Assembly: GCA_903828025.1 (NCBI GenBank)
Contig: CAIKKO010000231.1
Span: forward strand, 1-15,700
Origin: an uncultured Sphingomonadales bacterium
GTDB taxonomy: Bacteria > Pseudomonadota > Alphaproteobacteria > Sphingomonadales > Sphingomonadaceae
Direction of reading: 5' to 3'
DNA: 15,700 nucleotides
Positions 8,974 through 15,439 of the stretch are shown piece after piece. Under the pieces are notes generated by a model, which saw only the letters and a list, made by a program, of their open reading frames with translations, did no database searches and was not told the DNA's origin. The translations under genes and the position numbers were made by a program. Positions within the stretch are counted from its first letter, which is position 1, and the number at the start of each line of letters is the position of its first letter.

Positions 8974-10399
8974 GCGCCAGCCCTGCCGCCCGGCGCGGAT
9001 CACGCACGCGCAGCATGGTGATCGCTGCCATCACCAGCAGCGCACCGGCAAAGCTCAGCGCATTGCGCGGGTCCGCGCCCAGCATGTGGTTGTAGATCCA
9101 GCCGAAGGTGAGGCCATTGAGCAGCATCGGGATCACGATCATCATGTTGAAGATCCCCATGTAAACGCCGGTCCGTTCGGGCGGGATCGAGCCGGCGAGG
9201 ATGATATAGGGGTTGCCCATGATGCTCGCCCAGGCAAGGCCCAGCGTCACCGCGATCAGCAGCAGCGGGGTGTGGCTGCCAAGATCGGGCATCGCCAGCG
9301 CGGAGAATAGCGGTCCGGGCGCCCGCGCCTCGCCTGCGACATGCGCCAGCGCCACCATGCCGAGCCCGCCAGCCGCAAGGCACGCCATGTGCACGCGCGA
9401 GGCGCCCAGCGCGCGCGAGATTGGCACCATCGCCAGCGCGGCGGCAAAGCCGACGAGGTTGTAGAACGCGCCCAGTTGCTGCGTTGTCAGCACCGCTGCG
9501 CGAAACGCTTCGCTGCTCTTGTCGGCCGTGCCGTAGATCGACCGCCCGATCGAGAGCGCGCTGTAGGACCAGTAGATCGAGAAACCATACCACTGGAACA
9601 GGCTCATCCACGCCATGGAGCGCATCGCCTGCGGCATTTCCGCGATCGCGCGGCCGATTTCGCGCAGCGTCGCGCTCAGCGAGCGCGGCGCTGCGGCAAT
9701 GCGCACCCGGTCCTCCTCGCTCAGCGGAAGTTCGGGCACGCGCCAGATCGACCAGAGAATGGTGGTGATCGAAAGCACCGCTCCGATCAGGAACGAGATG
9801 TGCGTGATGGTCGGGATGTTGTGCGCATCCACCGCATTGCGGTCGATACCGACCCAATAGACGAGGATCGAGGGCGACAGGAACGCGAGACACTGCGCCA
9901 GGCCGGTAAACGCACTCTGGCTCAGGTAGCCGATCTCGTGCTGGCTCTCGTCGAGCCGGTCGCTGACATAGGCGCGGTAGGGCTCCATCGTGATATTGTT
10001 GCCCGCATCGAGCAGCCACAGGAGGCTCGCCGCCATCAGGATGCTCGCCGAAAACGGCATGGCAAGCAGGCCCAGGCTGCACATGATCGCGCCGATCAGG
10101 AAATAGGGCGTGCGGCGGCCAAAGCGCGAATTGGTCCGGTCCGATAACGCGCCAACCAGCGGCTGGATGAGCAGGCCGGTGATGGGCCCCGCCAGTTGCA
10201 GGATCGGAAGGTGGGATTCATCGGCGCCAAGCCACGAATAGATCGGCACCATGTTGCCTTGCTGCAGGCCGAAGCTGAACTGCAGGCCAAGAAACCCCAG
10301 ATTCATCTCGACCACGCGGATCAGCGAGAGGTGCGGCTTGCGCCTTGTCGTGCCCGCTTGCTGGGCTTGCTGGTTTGCTTGGGCATCGGTCAGGTCCAC
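8966..10399 (-). CDS. MFS sugar transporter, GPH/sucrose-transporter-like
   Basis: The protein is 477 aa with a GTG start, preceded by GGGAG 7 bases upstream. It is a 12-helix inner-membrane permease resembling GPH-type cation/sugar symporters and bacterial relatives of plant sucrose transporters. The loop 2-3 motif GALSDRTNSRFGRRTPYF at 83-100 is characteristic, as are GPITGLLIQPLVG before it and DAGNNITMEPYRAYVSD later. A charged central loop (about 218-245) separates two six-helix halves. It is the first gene of the operon, directly behind the palindromic operator, and its product would import sucrose or raffinose-type oligosaccharides from the periplasm for the cytoplasmic GH36 and GH68 enzymes. 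Maltose or melibiose are alternatives on sequence alone; the neighbours favour alpha-galactosyl sucrose derivatives. Confidence 0.92.
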   Translation of the reverse strand: MDLTDAQANQQAQQAGTTRRKPHLSLIRVVEMNLGFLGLQFSFGLQQGNMVPIYSWLGADESHLPILQLAGPITGLLIQPLVGALSDRTNSRFGRRTPYFLIGAIMCSLGLLAMPFSASILMAASLLWLLDAGNNITMEPYRAYVSDRLDESQHEIGYLSQSAFTGLAQCLAFLSPSILVYWVGIDRNAVDAHNIPTITHISFLIGAVLSITTILWSIWRVPELPLSEEDRVRIAAAPRSLSATLREIGRAIAEMPQAMRSMAWMSLFQWYGFSIYWSYSALSIGRSIYGTADKSSEAFRAAVLTTQQLGAFYNLVGFAAALAMVPISRALGASRVHMACLAAGGLGMVALAHVAGEARAPGPLFSALAMPDLGSHTPLLLIAVTLGLAWASIMGNPYIILAGSIPPERTGVYMGIFNMMIVIPMLLNGLTFGWIYNHMLGADPRNALSFAGALLVMAAITMLRVRDPRRAAGLAHA

Positions 10400-10452
10400 A
10401 GGCTCTCTCCCGCACGACTCTCGGTGGAGCCTTTCCCATTCACTTAGCCCAT

Positions 10453-10482
10453 GATTTACGTTGATTCAATCGAGTGAATCAA
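10453..10482 (-). promoter_or_regulatory. Candidate promoter of the oligosaccharide operon
   Basis: On the - strand, TTGATT (10482-10477) could act as -35, with a weak -10-like TAAATC (10458-10453) 18 bases downstream. The -10 match is poor. If correct, the palindromic operator fills the -35 box and the spacer, the right place for repression. Confidence 0.3.
10461..10482. promoter_or_regulatory. Palindromic LacI-type operator upstream of the transporter
   Basis: The 22-bp sequence has arms TTGATTCA and TGAATCAA around ATCGAG. Compared half to half, 10 of 11 positions are symmetric, and the axis falls between C10471 and G10472. A central CG in an even-length palindrome is the usual form of LacI/GalR-family operators. 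It lies 62 bases upstream of the transporter start, and the only regulator gene in the window is the LacI gene at 1645. Binding by that protein is inference. Confidence 0.72.
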
Positions 10483-10755
10483 GCTGTTCCGTCGCCCCGG
10501 CCCAATTGCCATCCTTCCACGCCCTCGATCGGCGCAGCCGACCTATCGGACCCACCCAAGACGGCCAGAGTTCACAGCGCCATGCCGTCGGTCAAGACAA
10601 GCGCCGATAATGCCTCACGCTGCCCGGTGAAGGGCAGGCCCGTGTAAGGCGCCGTGGGCAAACGATTGACCCCCTTCCCGCCCGCCGGATGGCGGTGAAC
10701 AGCAGTCAACCCTGCGGAGGAAGCAGCGCTGTTTATCGCAGTTTTTGAGAGTTTT

Positions 10756-10784
10756 AAAAACCTTCCGCGGGCCACCGCGGAAGG
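10756..10784 (-). terminator. Intrinsic terminator of tRNA-Leu
   Basis: Read on the - strand, a perfect 10-bp GC-rich stem (CCTTCCGCGG and CCGCGGAAGG) with a 4-base loop begins 6 bases after the tRNA CCA end and is followed directly by TTTTT. Confidence 0.9.
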
Positions 10785-10789
10785 CAAAA

Positions 10790-10876
10790 TGGTGCCCAGA
10801 AGAGGACTCGAACCTCCACGCCCTTGCGAGCGCCAGCACCTGAAGCTGGTGCGTCTACCAATTCCGCCATCTGGGC
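10790..10876 (-). tRNA. tRNA-Leu, anticodon CAG
   Basis: The gene is 87 bases long with encoded CCA. The acceptor stem is GCCCAGA pairing with TCTGGGC, and the discriminator is A. The anticodon stem-loop is CCAGC-TTCAGGT-GCTGG, placing CAG at 34-36 with G37, so it reads CUG codons. A long variable arm, as in class II tRNAs, precedes the T-arm with TTCGAGT. CUG is a heavily used leucine codon in the neighbouring GC-rich genes. It is on the opposite strand to the NDUFA9-like gene and ends in its own terminator. Confidence 0.97.
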
Positions 10877-10881
10877 ACGGT

Positions 10882-10907
10882 TGCGGTTGGCGAATGGGCC
10901 AACCGCA
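10882..10907. repeat. Perfect 10-bp hairpin next to tRNA-Leu
   Basis: TGCGGTTGGC (10882-10891) and GCCAACCGCA (10898-10907) pair perfectly around a 6-base loop. The hairpin ends 5 bases before the tRNA 5' end, in its leader or promoter zone. No T-run follows on either strand, so it is not an ordinary intrinsic terminator. Confidence 0.8.
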
Positions 10908-11083
10908 GGGTAGGAGCGGGCCGATACGGGATGGGTTTCCGGGTGTCAACCTCGCCTTTGCCGAATTGCGCCGGTCATGTCCGCTGTCTTCCCCATTGAA
11001 CCGGAGGGCGCGCCTGTGGCAAGGCCGCGGCGAACGCAGGTCGGCTCGCCCCGCCGCACCCATCTGGAAACGGATTTGATCTG

Positions 11084-12049
11084 ATGAGCAACGAAGCAGC
11101 ACGCGATCTCGATGGCCAGTTGATTGCGCTGGTAGGCGGCAGCGGCTTTATCGGTACCCATGTGGCGCAGGCGCTGCTGGCGCGCGGGGCGCGGCTGCGC
11201 GTGTGCAGCCGCCATCAAGAACGCGCTTTCCGCATCAAGACGCTGGGCGGGCTCGGCAAAGTGCAGCTCGTCGCGGTGGACGTGACCAAGCCGCACACGC
11301 TGGAAGTGGCGCTGACCGGCTGCGACGCGGTGGTCAATCTGGTCGGGGCGTTTGCGGGCAATCTCGATGCGGTGCAGGGCGCGGGCGCGGGCAAGGTGGC
11401 GGCGATTGCGCGGGCGCGCGGGGCGAAGGCTTTCGTGCAGATCTCGGCCATCGGGGCCGACGCAGCGTCCCCGGTCGCTTATGCGCAGACCAAGGCGGCG
11501 GGCGAGGCGGCGGTGCTCGCCGCGTTTCCCGAGGCCGTCGTGCTGCGGCCTTCGGTCGTGTTCGGTGAGGATGACGCGTTCATCAACCTGTTTGCCGGCC
11601 TGATCGCCAGCGCGCCGGTCATGCCGGTGTTCGCCGCCGATTCGCGCTTCCAACCGGTTTTCGTGGACGATGTGGCCGATGCGGTCGCCAATGCCCTTGC
11701 CGCGCCCGCGGCCTTTGCAGGCCAGACGTTCGAGCTGGGCGGGCCCGAGGTGATCACCATCGGCGATCTCAACCGCCGCATTGCCGCCGCTGCGGGGCGC
11801 GCGCCCTGGTTCCTCGAACTGCCGGACGCGGTTTCGGCTGCCTTCGCGTCGCTCACCGGCTGGCTGCCCGGCGCGCCGCTGAGCCGCGACCAGTGGGTGC
11901 TGCTACGCCAGGGCAATGTGGCGAGCGGCCAGTTCCCGGGCCTTGCCGAGCTTGGCGTGCAGGCGCGCCCGCTAGGGCTGTTCCTCGGCCGCTGGATGGT
12001 GCGCTTCCGCAAGCACGGGCGCTTTGGCGCGCGCACCAAGGCGGCCTGA
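11084..12049 (+). CDS. NDUFA9-like NAD(P)-binding protein (atypical SDR, complex I-associated family)
   Basis: The protein is 321 aa. An N-terminal Rossmann fold carries GGSGFIG at 18-24 (IALVGGSGFIGTHVAQALL), and a later YAQTK at 133-137 is the Tyr-x3-Lys of SDR enzymes. VVLRPSVVFGEDDAFINLFA and RFQPVFVDDVADAV are typical of the bacterial family related to mitochondrial complex I subunit NDUFA9/39 kDa. In alphaproteobacteria these proteins are annotated as complex I NDUFA9-subunit-family; whether they bind complex I or act as epimerase/reductases is not settled from sequence. The ATG is preceded by GGAAACGGA at a reasonable distance. The gene starts 207 bases from the divergent tRNA-Leu and is not coupled to another gene in the window. 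Confidence 0.9.
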   Translation: MSNEAARDLDGQLIALVGGSGFIGTHVAQALLARGARLRVCSRHQERAFRIKTLGGLGKVQLVAVDVTKPHTLEVALTGCDAVVNLVGAFAGNLDAVQGAGAGKVAAIARARGAKAFVQISAIGADAASPVAYAQTKAAGEAAVLAAFPEAVVLRPSVVFGEDDAFINLFAGLIASAPVMPVFAADSRFQPVFVDDVADAVANALAAPAAFAGQTFELGGPEVITIGDLNRRIAAAAGRAPWFLELPDAVSAAFASLTGWLPGAPLSRDQWVLLRQGNVASGQFPGLAELGVQARPLGLFLGRWMVRFRKHGRFGARTKAA

Positions 12050-12272
12050 ACGGTCGGCCCTGCGCGGGGCCGCATCCGGATATGCTTTCCTGAAACGCAG
12101 CGTTTTTCGCGCTTGCGGCGGCAAACCTGCGCCGGTGTTCGCGCTGGTCAAGGATTCTTAAGACAGCGTCAGGCATAGAGCCGCAATCAGCACAGACCCT
12201 GTTCGTTGCGGGGGCAATTGCAAGCGGCGTTGTTGAGGCCCGCTGGCGGTGTTTTAGGGAAGGGTTTGGTTC

Positions 12273-12719
12273 ATGCGGGGCATTTGGCTGGCATCTGCGG
12301 TTGCCTTGATGGTTTCGACGGCGCCTGCTTCGGCCACATACGGTTCCTGGTCGGGCAGCACGGGCGGGCATGTGCACTCTTGCGGCTGTGGTCACCCGGC
12401 CGGACAGGCCATGTGCGGCAGCTCAAGCTCGAGCTCGACTTCGACTGGCAGCACGACCAGCGGCGGCACGACATCGGGCGGCGGCACCACTTCATCGACC
12501 ACGGGCGGCGTGACGACCTCCGGGGGCACCACCACCTCGGGCGGGACGACGACTTCGACGTCGGGCGGTTCCACGACCTCTGCCAGCACGACGACATCTG
12601 GCGGCACAACCTCTTCGACGACCGGCGGCACCGAAGTGCCCGAGCCGGGCATGCTTGGCATGATGGGCCTTGGCGTTATCGGCCTGGCCTATGCGCGGCA
12701 CCGCCGCCGCCCGAAGTAA
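12273..12719 (+). CDS. Small Ser/Thr/Gly-rich PEP-CTERM surface protein
   Basis: The protein is 148 aa, with GGGAAGGG 8 bases before the ATG. Residues 1-21 form a signal peptide ending in APASA. The mature N-terminus has a compact Cys/His cluster (H33, H35, C37, C39, H41, C48). Residues 49-120 consist almost only of Ser, Thr and Gly, in repeats such as TTSGGTTTSGG. The C-terminus is a PEP-CTERM sorting signal: VPEP at 122-125, a hydrophobic helix (126-140) and a basic tail RHRRRPK. Such proteins are cut by an exosortase and often go with extracellular polysaccharide. The Ser/Thr tract suggests a glycosylated stalk, which is inference. The exosortase gene is not in the window. The tail lacks the tryptophan of the sphingomonad PEPxxWA variant. 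Confidence 0.85.
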   Translation: MRGIWLASAVALMVSTAPASATYGSWSGSTGGHVHSCGCGHPAGQAMCGSSSSSSTSTGSTTSGGTTSGGGTTSSTTGGVTTSGGTTTSGGTTTSTSGGSTTSASTTTSGGTTSSTTGGTEVPEPGMLGMMGLGVIGLAYARHRRRPK

Positions 12720-12855
12720 CGGGGCGGCGCGCCCAGCCTGCGGATGGAAGATCTGGCCAAGCGCCTTCCGTGCAAGCGGGGGGCGTTTTGCTGTGGGGGC
12801 CAGAGCGGCTGGCAGCGCGGCTTGGCATGCCGATCAGCACCTGTCGGAATGCTTT

Positions 12856-12878
12856 ACGGTTGACACGGTTGACACGGT
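12856..12878. repeat. 9-bp tandem repeat, about 2.6 copies
   Basis: The unit acggttgac occurs at 12856-12864 and 12865-12873 and is followed by acggt. It contains two TTGACA sequences that look like -35 boxes, but no -10 box follows at proper spacing. Confidence 0.8.
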
Positions 12879-13207
12879 CCTGAGCCCAAACTGGCGGCCC
12901 CGGGCCTCTTGGCCTTTATCGCTGATTTCCAAGGATAATGCGCCAAATCCGCCGCTGCGAGCCGGCAGGATAAAAAGAGGCGTGTTGGAAGCGGCCCCAT
13001 GGGCACAGTGCACCTTCCTTCGGACCGGGGCGGCTTCAGGAGGATTGGTCAGCGGGAGCGCGCCCCAGAATCACAGGTCAAAGAGCGGGAGATCCATGGC
13101 GCAGAAGGGCGCGTGTAGGAAAGCTGTTTGTGCCGGTGAGCGGTGGGTGGCGGGGTGTCGAAGGGACGTTTGGCGCGGTGCCGGGAGCGTTGGGGTTGTT
13201 GCACGTT

Positions 13208-13234
13208 TCACCGAAATTCGTGTCACCAAAATTC
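13208..13234. repeat. Direct repeat with 15-base period
   Basis: TCACCGAAATTC (13208-13219) and TCACCAAAATTC (13223-13234) agree at 11 of 12 positions. The pair lies just before the 142-bp inverted-repeat element. Confidence 0.75.
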
Positions 13235-13237
13235 CCA

Positions 13238-13379
13238 TTCCTCCCCCGGCGGGGGAGGGGGACCAGCAAAGCCGGTGTAGGGGCAGGTTCTGGCAAGCGC
13301 CACGCCGCAAGGTCTGGAAGAACCGCCCGTGCCCCTCCACCACCCTTCGGGTGGTCCCCCTCCCCGTGCCGGGGAGGAA
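13238..13379. repeat. 142-bp element with 28-bp inverted ends, C/G-tract hairpins
   Basis: The terminal arms 13238-13265 and 13352-13379 are inverted copies of each other, matching at 24 of 28 positions. Each arm itself folds: CCTCCCCC/GGGGGAGG around GGC at the left, and CTCCCCG/CGGGGAG around TGC at the right. A further stem, ACCACCC-TTC-GGGTGGT, is at 13339-13355. The right end touches the GST stop codon (13380-13382). The look is that of dispersed GC-rich intergenic repeats or a small non-autonomous element. It could end transcription from both sides, but it has no T-run. Confidence 0.75.
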
Positions 13380-14051
13380 CTAGGCGTTCACATCCGCATA
13401 ATGCTCGGGCGGCTGGATCACGTCCATGCGTTCGGTGAGCAGCGGGCGGAAGCTTGGGCGGCTTTTGAATACGGAGTACCAGCTGCTCGCCTGCTCGTGC
13501 AGCGACCAGTCGATCCCGCCGAGGTAGTCCGCCACCGAAAGCTGCGCGGCGGCGGTGAGATCGGCGAGGCTCATCGTGCTGCCGGCCAGCCAGGGGCGGT
13601 TGTCGATCAGATAGTCGATATAATAGAGGTGATCGTTGGCGAGCTTCATCGCTTCGCGCAGCACGCGCGAATCCGGTGATTGGCGATAGACGAGGCGCTT
13701 CTTCATGCGCTCTTCCAGCAGGGGCTGGGTGACGGCGGCGTAGAAGTTTTCATCGAACAGCGCGACAAGGCGGCGGATTTCGGCGCGGCCGGTGGCGGTG
13801 CCGTTGATCATCGGGGCCTTGTCGACCGTCTCCTCGAAATATTCGCAGATCGCGCGGCTATCGACCAGAGTGATCTGGCGTTCGGGGTTGTGCAGCACCG
13901 GGGTGCGGCCCGCCGGATTGAGGTTCTGGAACTCGTCGCGGTGTTCCCACGGGTTCTCGCGGATGAGATCATAGGCCACGCCCTTCTCGGCAAGGAGCAG
14001 GCGCACCTTGCGGCTGAACGGGCACAGCGGGAATTGGTAGATCTGCCACAT
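13380..14051 (-). CDS. Glutathione S-transferase family protein
   Basis: The protein is 223 aa, the usual cytosolic GST length. The N-terminal thioredoxin-like domain (1-75) starts MWQIYQFPLCPFSRKVRLLL, with C10-P-F-S13 as the catalytic region. Further on come NPAGRTPVL with cis-Pro P51 and the glutathione-binding D64-S65 in LVDSRAICEYFEE. The all-helical C-terminal domain (about 85-215) includes PWLAGSTMSLADLTAAAQLSVADYLGGIDW, where the aspartate after SLA is the conserved N-capping residue of GST folds. The substrate is unknown. The ribosome binding site is weak (GAG about 9 bases before the ATG). The gene stands alone on the - strand, divergent from the ABC-F gene, and is flanked on both sides by inverted-repeat elements. 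Confidence 0.93.
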   Translation of the reverse strand: MWQIYQFPLCPFSRKVRLLLAEKGVAYDLIRENPWEHRDEFQNLNPAGRTPVLHNPERQITLVDSRAICEYFEETVDKAPMINGTATGRAEIRRLVALFDENFYAAVTQPLLEERMKKRLVYRQSPDSRVLREAMKLANDHLYYIDYLIDNRPWLAGSTMSLADLTAAAQLSVADYLGGIDWSLHEQASSWYSVFKSRPSFRPLLTERMDVIQPPEHYADVNA

Positions 14052-14139
14052 AGCGCTGACTCATGGACGAGGGCGCGGGGCCAAGTCCAGTGCGGGCGGG
14101 CCCGGGGCGGTGGTTTTTTGTGGGCGGGGCTGAAGCGGG

Positions 14140-14281
14140 TTCGCGCAGAGGCGCGGAGGCGCAGAGAGGGGGCGGCGCGGACGGCTTTGGATTCCAAGCG
14201 GTTCCTTTGGCGTGTTGGTTGAGAAGGTGGGCGGCTGCGCCGCAAGTGCAACCCCTCTGCGTCTCTGCGCCTCTGCGCGAA
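14140..14281. repeat. 142-bp element with 27-bp inverted ends (GCAGAG-rich)
   Basis: The arm 14140-14166 and the reverse complement of 14255-14281 match at 25 of 27 positions; both begin TTCGCGCAGAGGCGC. The spacer is 88 bases and contains a small GCGGC/GCCGC hairpin near 14231-14243. The element fills much of the divergent region between the GST and ABC-F genes. It is probably a dispersed intergenic repeat or a MITE-like unit; no transposase is nearby. Confidence 0.78.
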
Positions 14282-14338
14282 ACGCCTTCTTTCCGCACCG
14301 GGTTCCACCGCCGCCCCCCGCCTGCTAGGGGCGCTCGC

Positions 14339-15439
14339 ATGCTTACACTTCAGGGTATCACCGTGCGGCTTGGCGGGCGCACCATTCTTGATCGCGCCAC
14401 CGCGACGATCCAGCCGGGCTCCAAAGTGGGGCTGATCGGCCGCAATGGCGCGGGCAAATCGACGCTGATGAAAGCGATCATCGGTGAGATCGAGCCCGAC
14501 GAGGGCGGGGTGGAAATGCCCAAGCGCACGCGGCTGGGTTATATCGCGCAGTCCGCGCCGAGCGGGGTGGCGACCCCGTTCGAGACGGTGCTGGCCGCCG
14601 ATACCGAGCGCGCCGCGCTGATGGCGGAGGCGGAGACGTGCGAAGATCCGGACCGGCTGGCGGCCGTTTACGACCGGTTGATCGCGATTGATGCCTATAC
14701 CGCAGACGCGCGGGCGGCGCGCATTCTGATCGGGCTGGGCTTTGACGAAGCGATGCAGGCCATGCCGCTCGACAGCTTCTCCGGCGGGTGGAAAATGCGC
14801 GTGGCGCTGGCGTCGCTGCTGTTTTCCGCGCCCGATCTGCTGCTGCTGGATGAACCGTCGAACCACCTCGATCTGGAAGCGACGCTCTGGCTGGAAAGCT
14901 TTTTGCAGAGCTATCCCGGCACGATGATGGTGATCAGCCACGAGCGCGATCTGCTCAACAACGTGGTCGATACGATCCTGCACCTGCAGGGCGGCAAGAT
15001 CGCGCTCTATGCCGGCGGGTATGACAGCTTTGAGCGCCAGCGCGCCGAACGCGCGGCGCAGATCGCCGCCGCGAAGATGGCGCAGGATGCGCAGCGCAAG
15101 AAGCTGGCGGACTATGTCGCGCGCAACAGCGCCCGGGCTTCCACTGCCAAGCAGGCGCAATCGCGGGCCAAGATGCTGGCGAAGATGCAGCCGGTGACGG
15201 CGATGATGGAAGATCCGACGCTGAGCTTCGACTTCCCCGATCCGGATGAGCTGCGCCCGCCGCTGATCACGCTCGATCTGGCGGCGACGGGCTATGTCGC
15301 GGAAAAGCCGATCCTGCGGCGGCTGAACCTCCGCATCGACCCCGATGACCGGATCGCGATGCTGGGCCGCAATGGCAACGGCAAGACCACGCTCGCCCGC
15401 TGCTGGCGGGGCAACTGGCGACGAGCGAGGGCGGGATGA
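14339..15439 (+). CDS. ABC-F family ATPase, N-terminal 366 aa before a frameshift
   Basis: The ATG at 14339 has AGGGG 7 bases upstream and fits the family N-terminus (MLTLQGITVRLGGRTILD). The first ATPase domain is complete: Walker A GRNGAGKS at 34-41, signature SGGWKMR at 148-154, Walker B LLLLDE at 167-172 and the switch H201 in SHERD. The interdomain linker with charged helices (about 225-300) is typical of ABC-F proteins, which act on ribosomes and have no membrane domain. The second domain begins normally with Walker A GRNGNGKT at 343-350. After TLAR the frame turns into CWRGNWRRARAG and stops at 15437-15439, whereas the expected LLAGQL continuation lies in another frame. Family members are usually above 500 aa, so this is a broken gene or a sequence error. 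Which ABC-F subgroup it belongs to (Uup, EttA, YheS) is not settled. Confidence 0.88.
   Translation: MLTLQGITVRLGGRTILDRATATIQPGSKVGLIGRNGAGKSTLMKAIIGEIEPDEGGVEMPKRTRLGYIAQSAPSGVATPFETVLAADTERAALMAEAETCEDPDRLAAVYDRLIAIDAYTADARAARILIGLGFDEAMQAMPLDSFSGGWKMRVALASLLFSAPDLLLLDEPSNHLDLEATLWLESFLQSYPGTMMVISHERDLLNNVVDTILHLQGGKIALYAGGYDSFERQRAERAAQIAAAKMAQDAQRKKLADYVARNSARASTAKQAQSRAKMLAKMQPVTAMMEDPTLSFDFPDPDELRPPLITLDLAATGYVAEKPILRRLNLRIDPDDRIAMLGRNGNGKTTLARCWRGNWRRARAG

Larger units (their letters stand above)
10400..10789. other. Gene-free region between the operon and tRNA-Leu
   Basis: The left end holds the transporter ribosome binding site (10407-10411) and the palindromic operator. The right end holds the tRNA terminator. 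I see no convincing gene or RNA in the central 10500-10750; the open frames there have no family resemblance. Confidence 0.6.
12720..13379. other. Repeat-rich gene-free region between convergent genes
   Basis: This stretch of 660 bases lies between the PEP-CTERM gene and the convergent GST gene. It holds a 9-bp tandem repeat near 12856, a 15-bp-spaced direct repeat near 13208 and a 142-bp inverted-repeat element at its right end. The open frames crossing it are rich in Arg, Pro and Gly, have no recognisable domain and run through the repeats, so I do not call a gene. Confidence 0.65.

Noticed and set aside
8974..9003. GTG at 9003 as the start of the GH36 gene
   Set aside because: It would add ten residues and a 38-base overlap with the transporter, with no good ribosome binding site; the ATG at 8973 is more economical.
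9000..10082. 360-codon open frame on the - strand within the transporter gene
   Set aside because: It is an alternative frame of the transporter on the same strand, with no hydrophobic pattern or motif; the transporter frame has clear MFS features.
10572..11102. 176-codon open frame on the - strand spanning tRNA-Leu
   Set aside because: It runs through the tRNA and its terminator, so it cannot be a normal coding gene.
12051..12068. CGGCCC/GGGCCG stem after the NDUFA9-like gene as a terminator
   Set aside because: The stem is only 6 bp and is not followed by a T-run, so it is too weak to call.
12420..12640. Repetitive Ser/Thr/Gly-coding DNA as a possible CRISPR or minisatellite array
   Set aside because: There are no unique spacers between equal repeats, and the repetition follows the codons of a low-complexity protein with a signal peptide and sorting tail.
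12998..13117. Possible 39-residue small gene (ATG at 12998, stop TAG)
   Set aside because: It is charged and low in hydrophobic residues, has no ribosome binding site that stands out, and lies in a repeat-rich stretch; nothing supports translation.
12670..13383. 237-codon open frame on the + strand through the repeat region
   Set aside because: It overlaps the PEP-CTERM gene and reads through the inverted-repeat element, with Pro/Arg/Gly-rich sequence and no domain.
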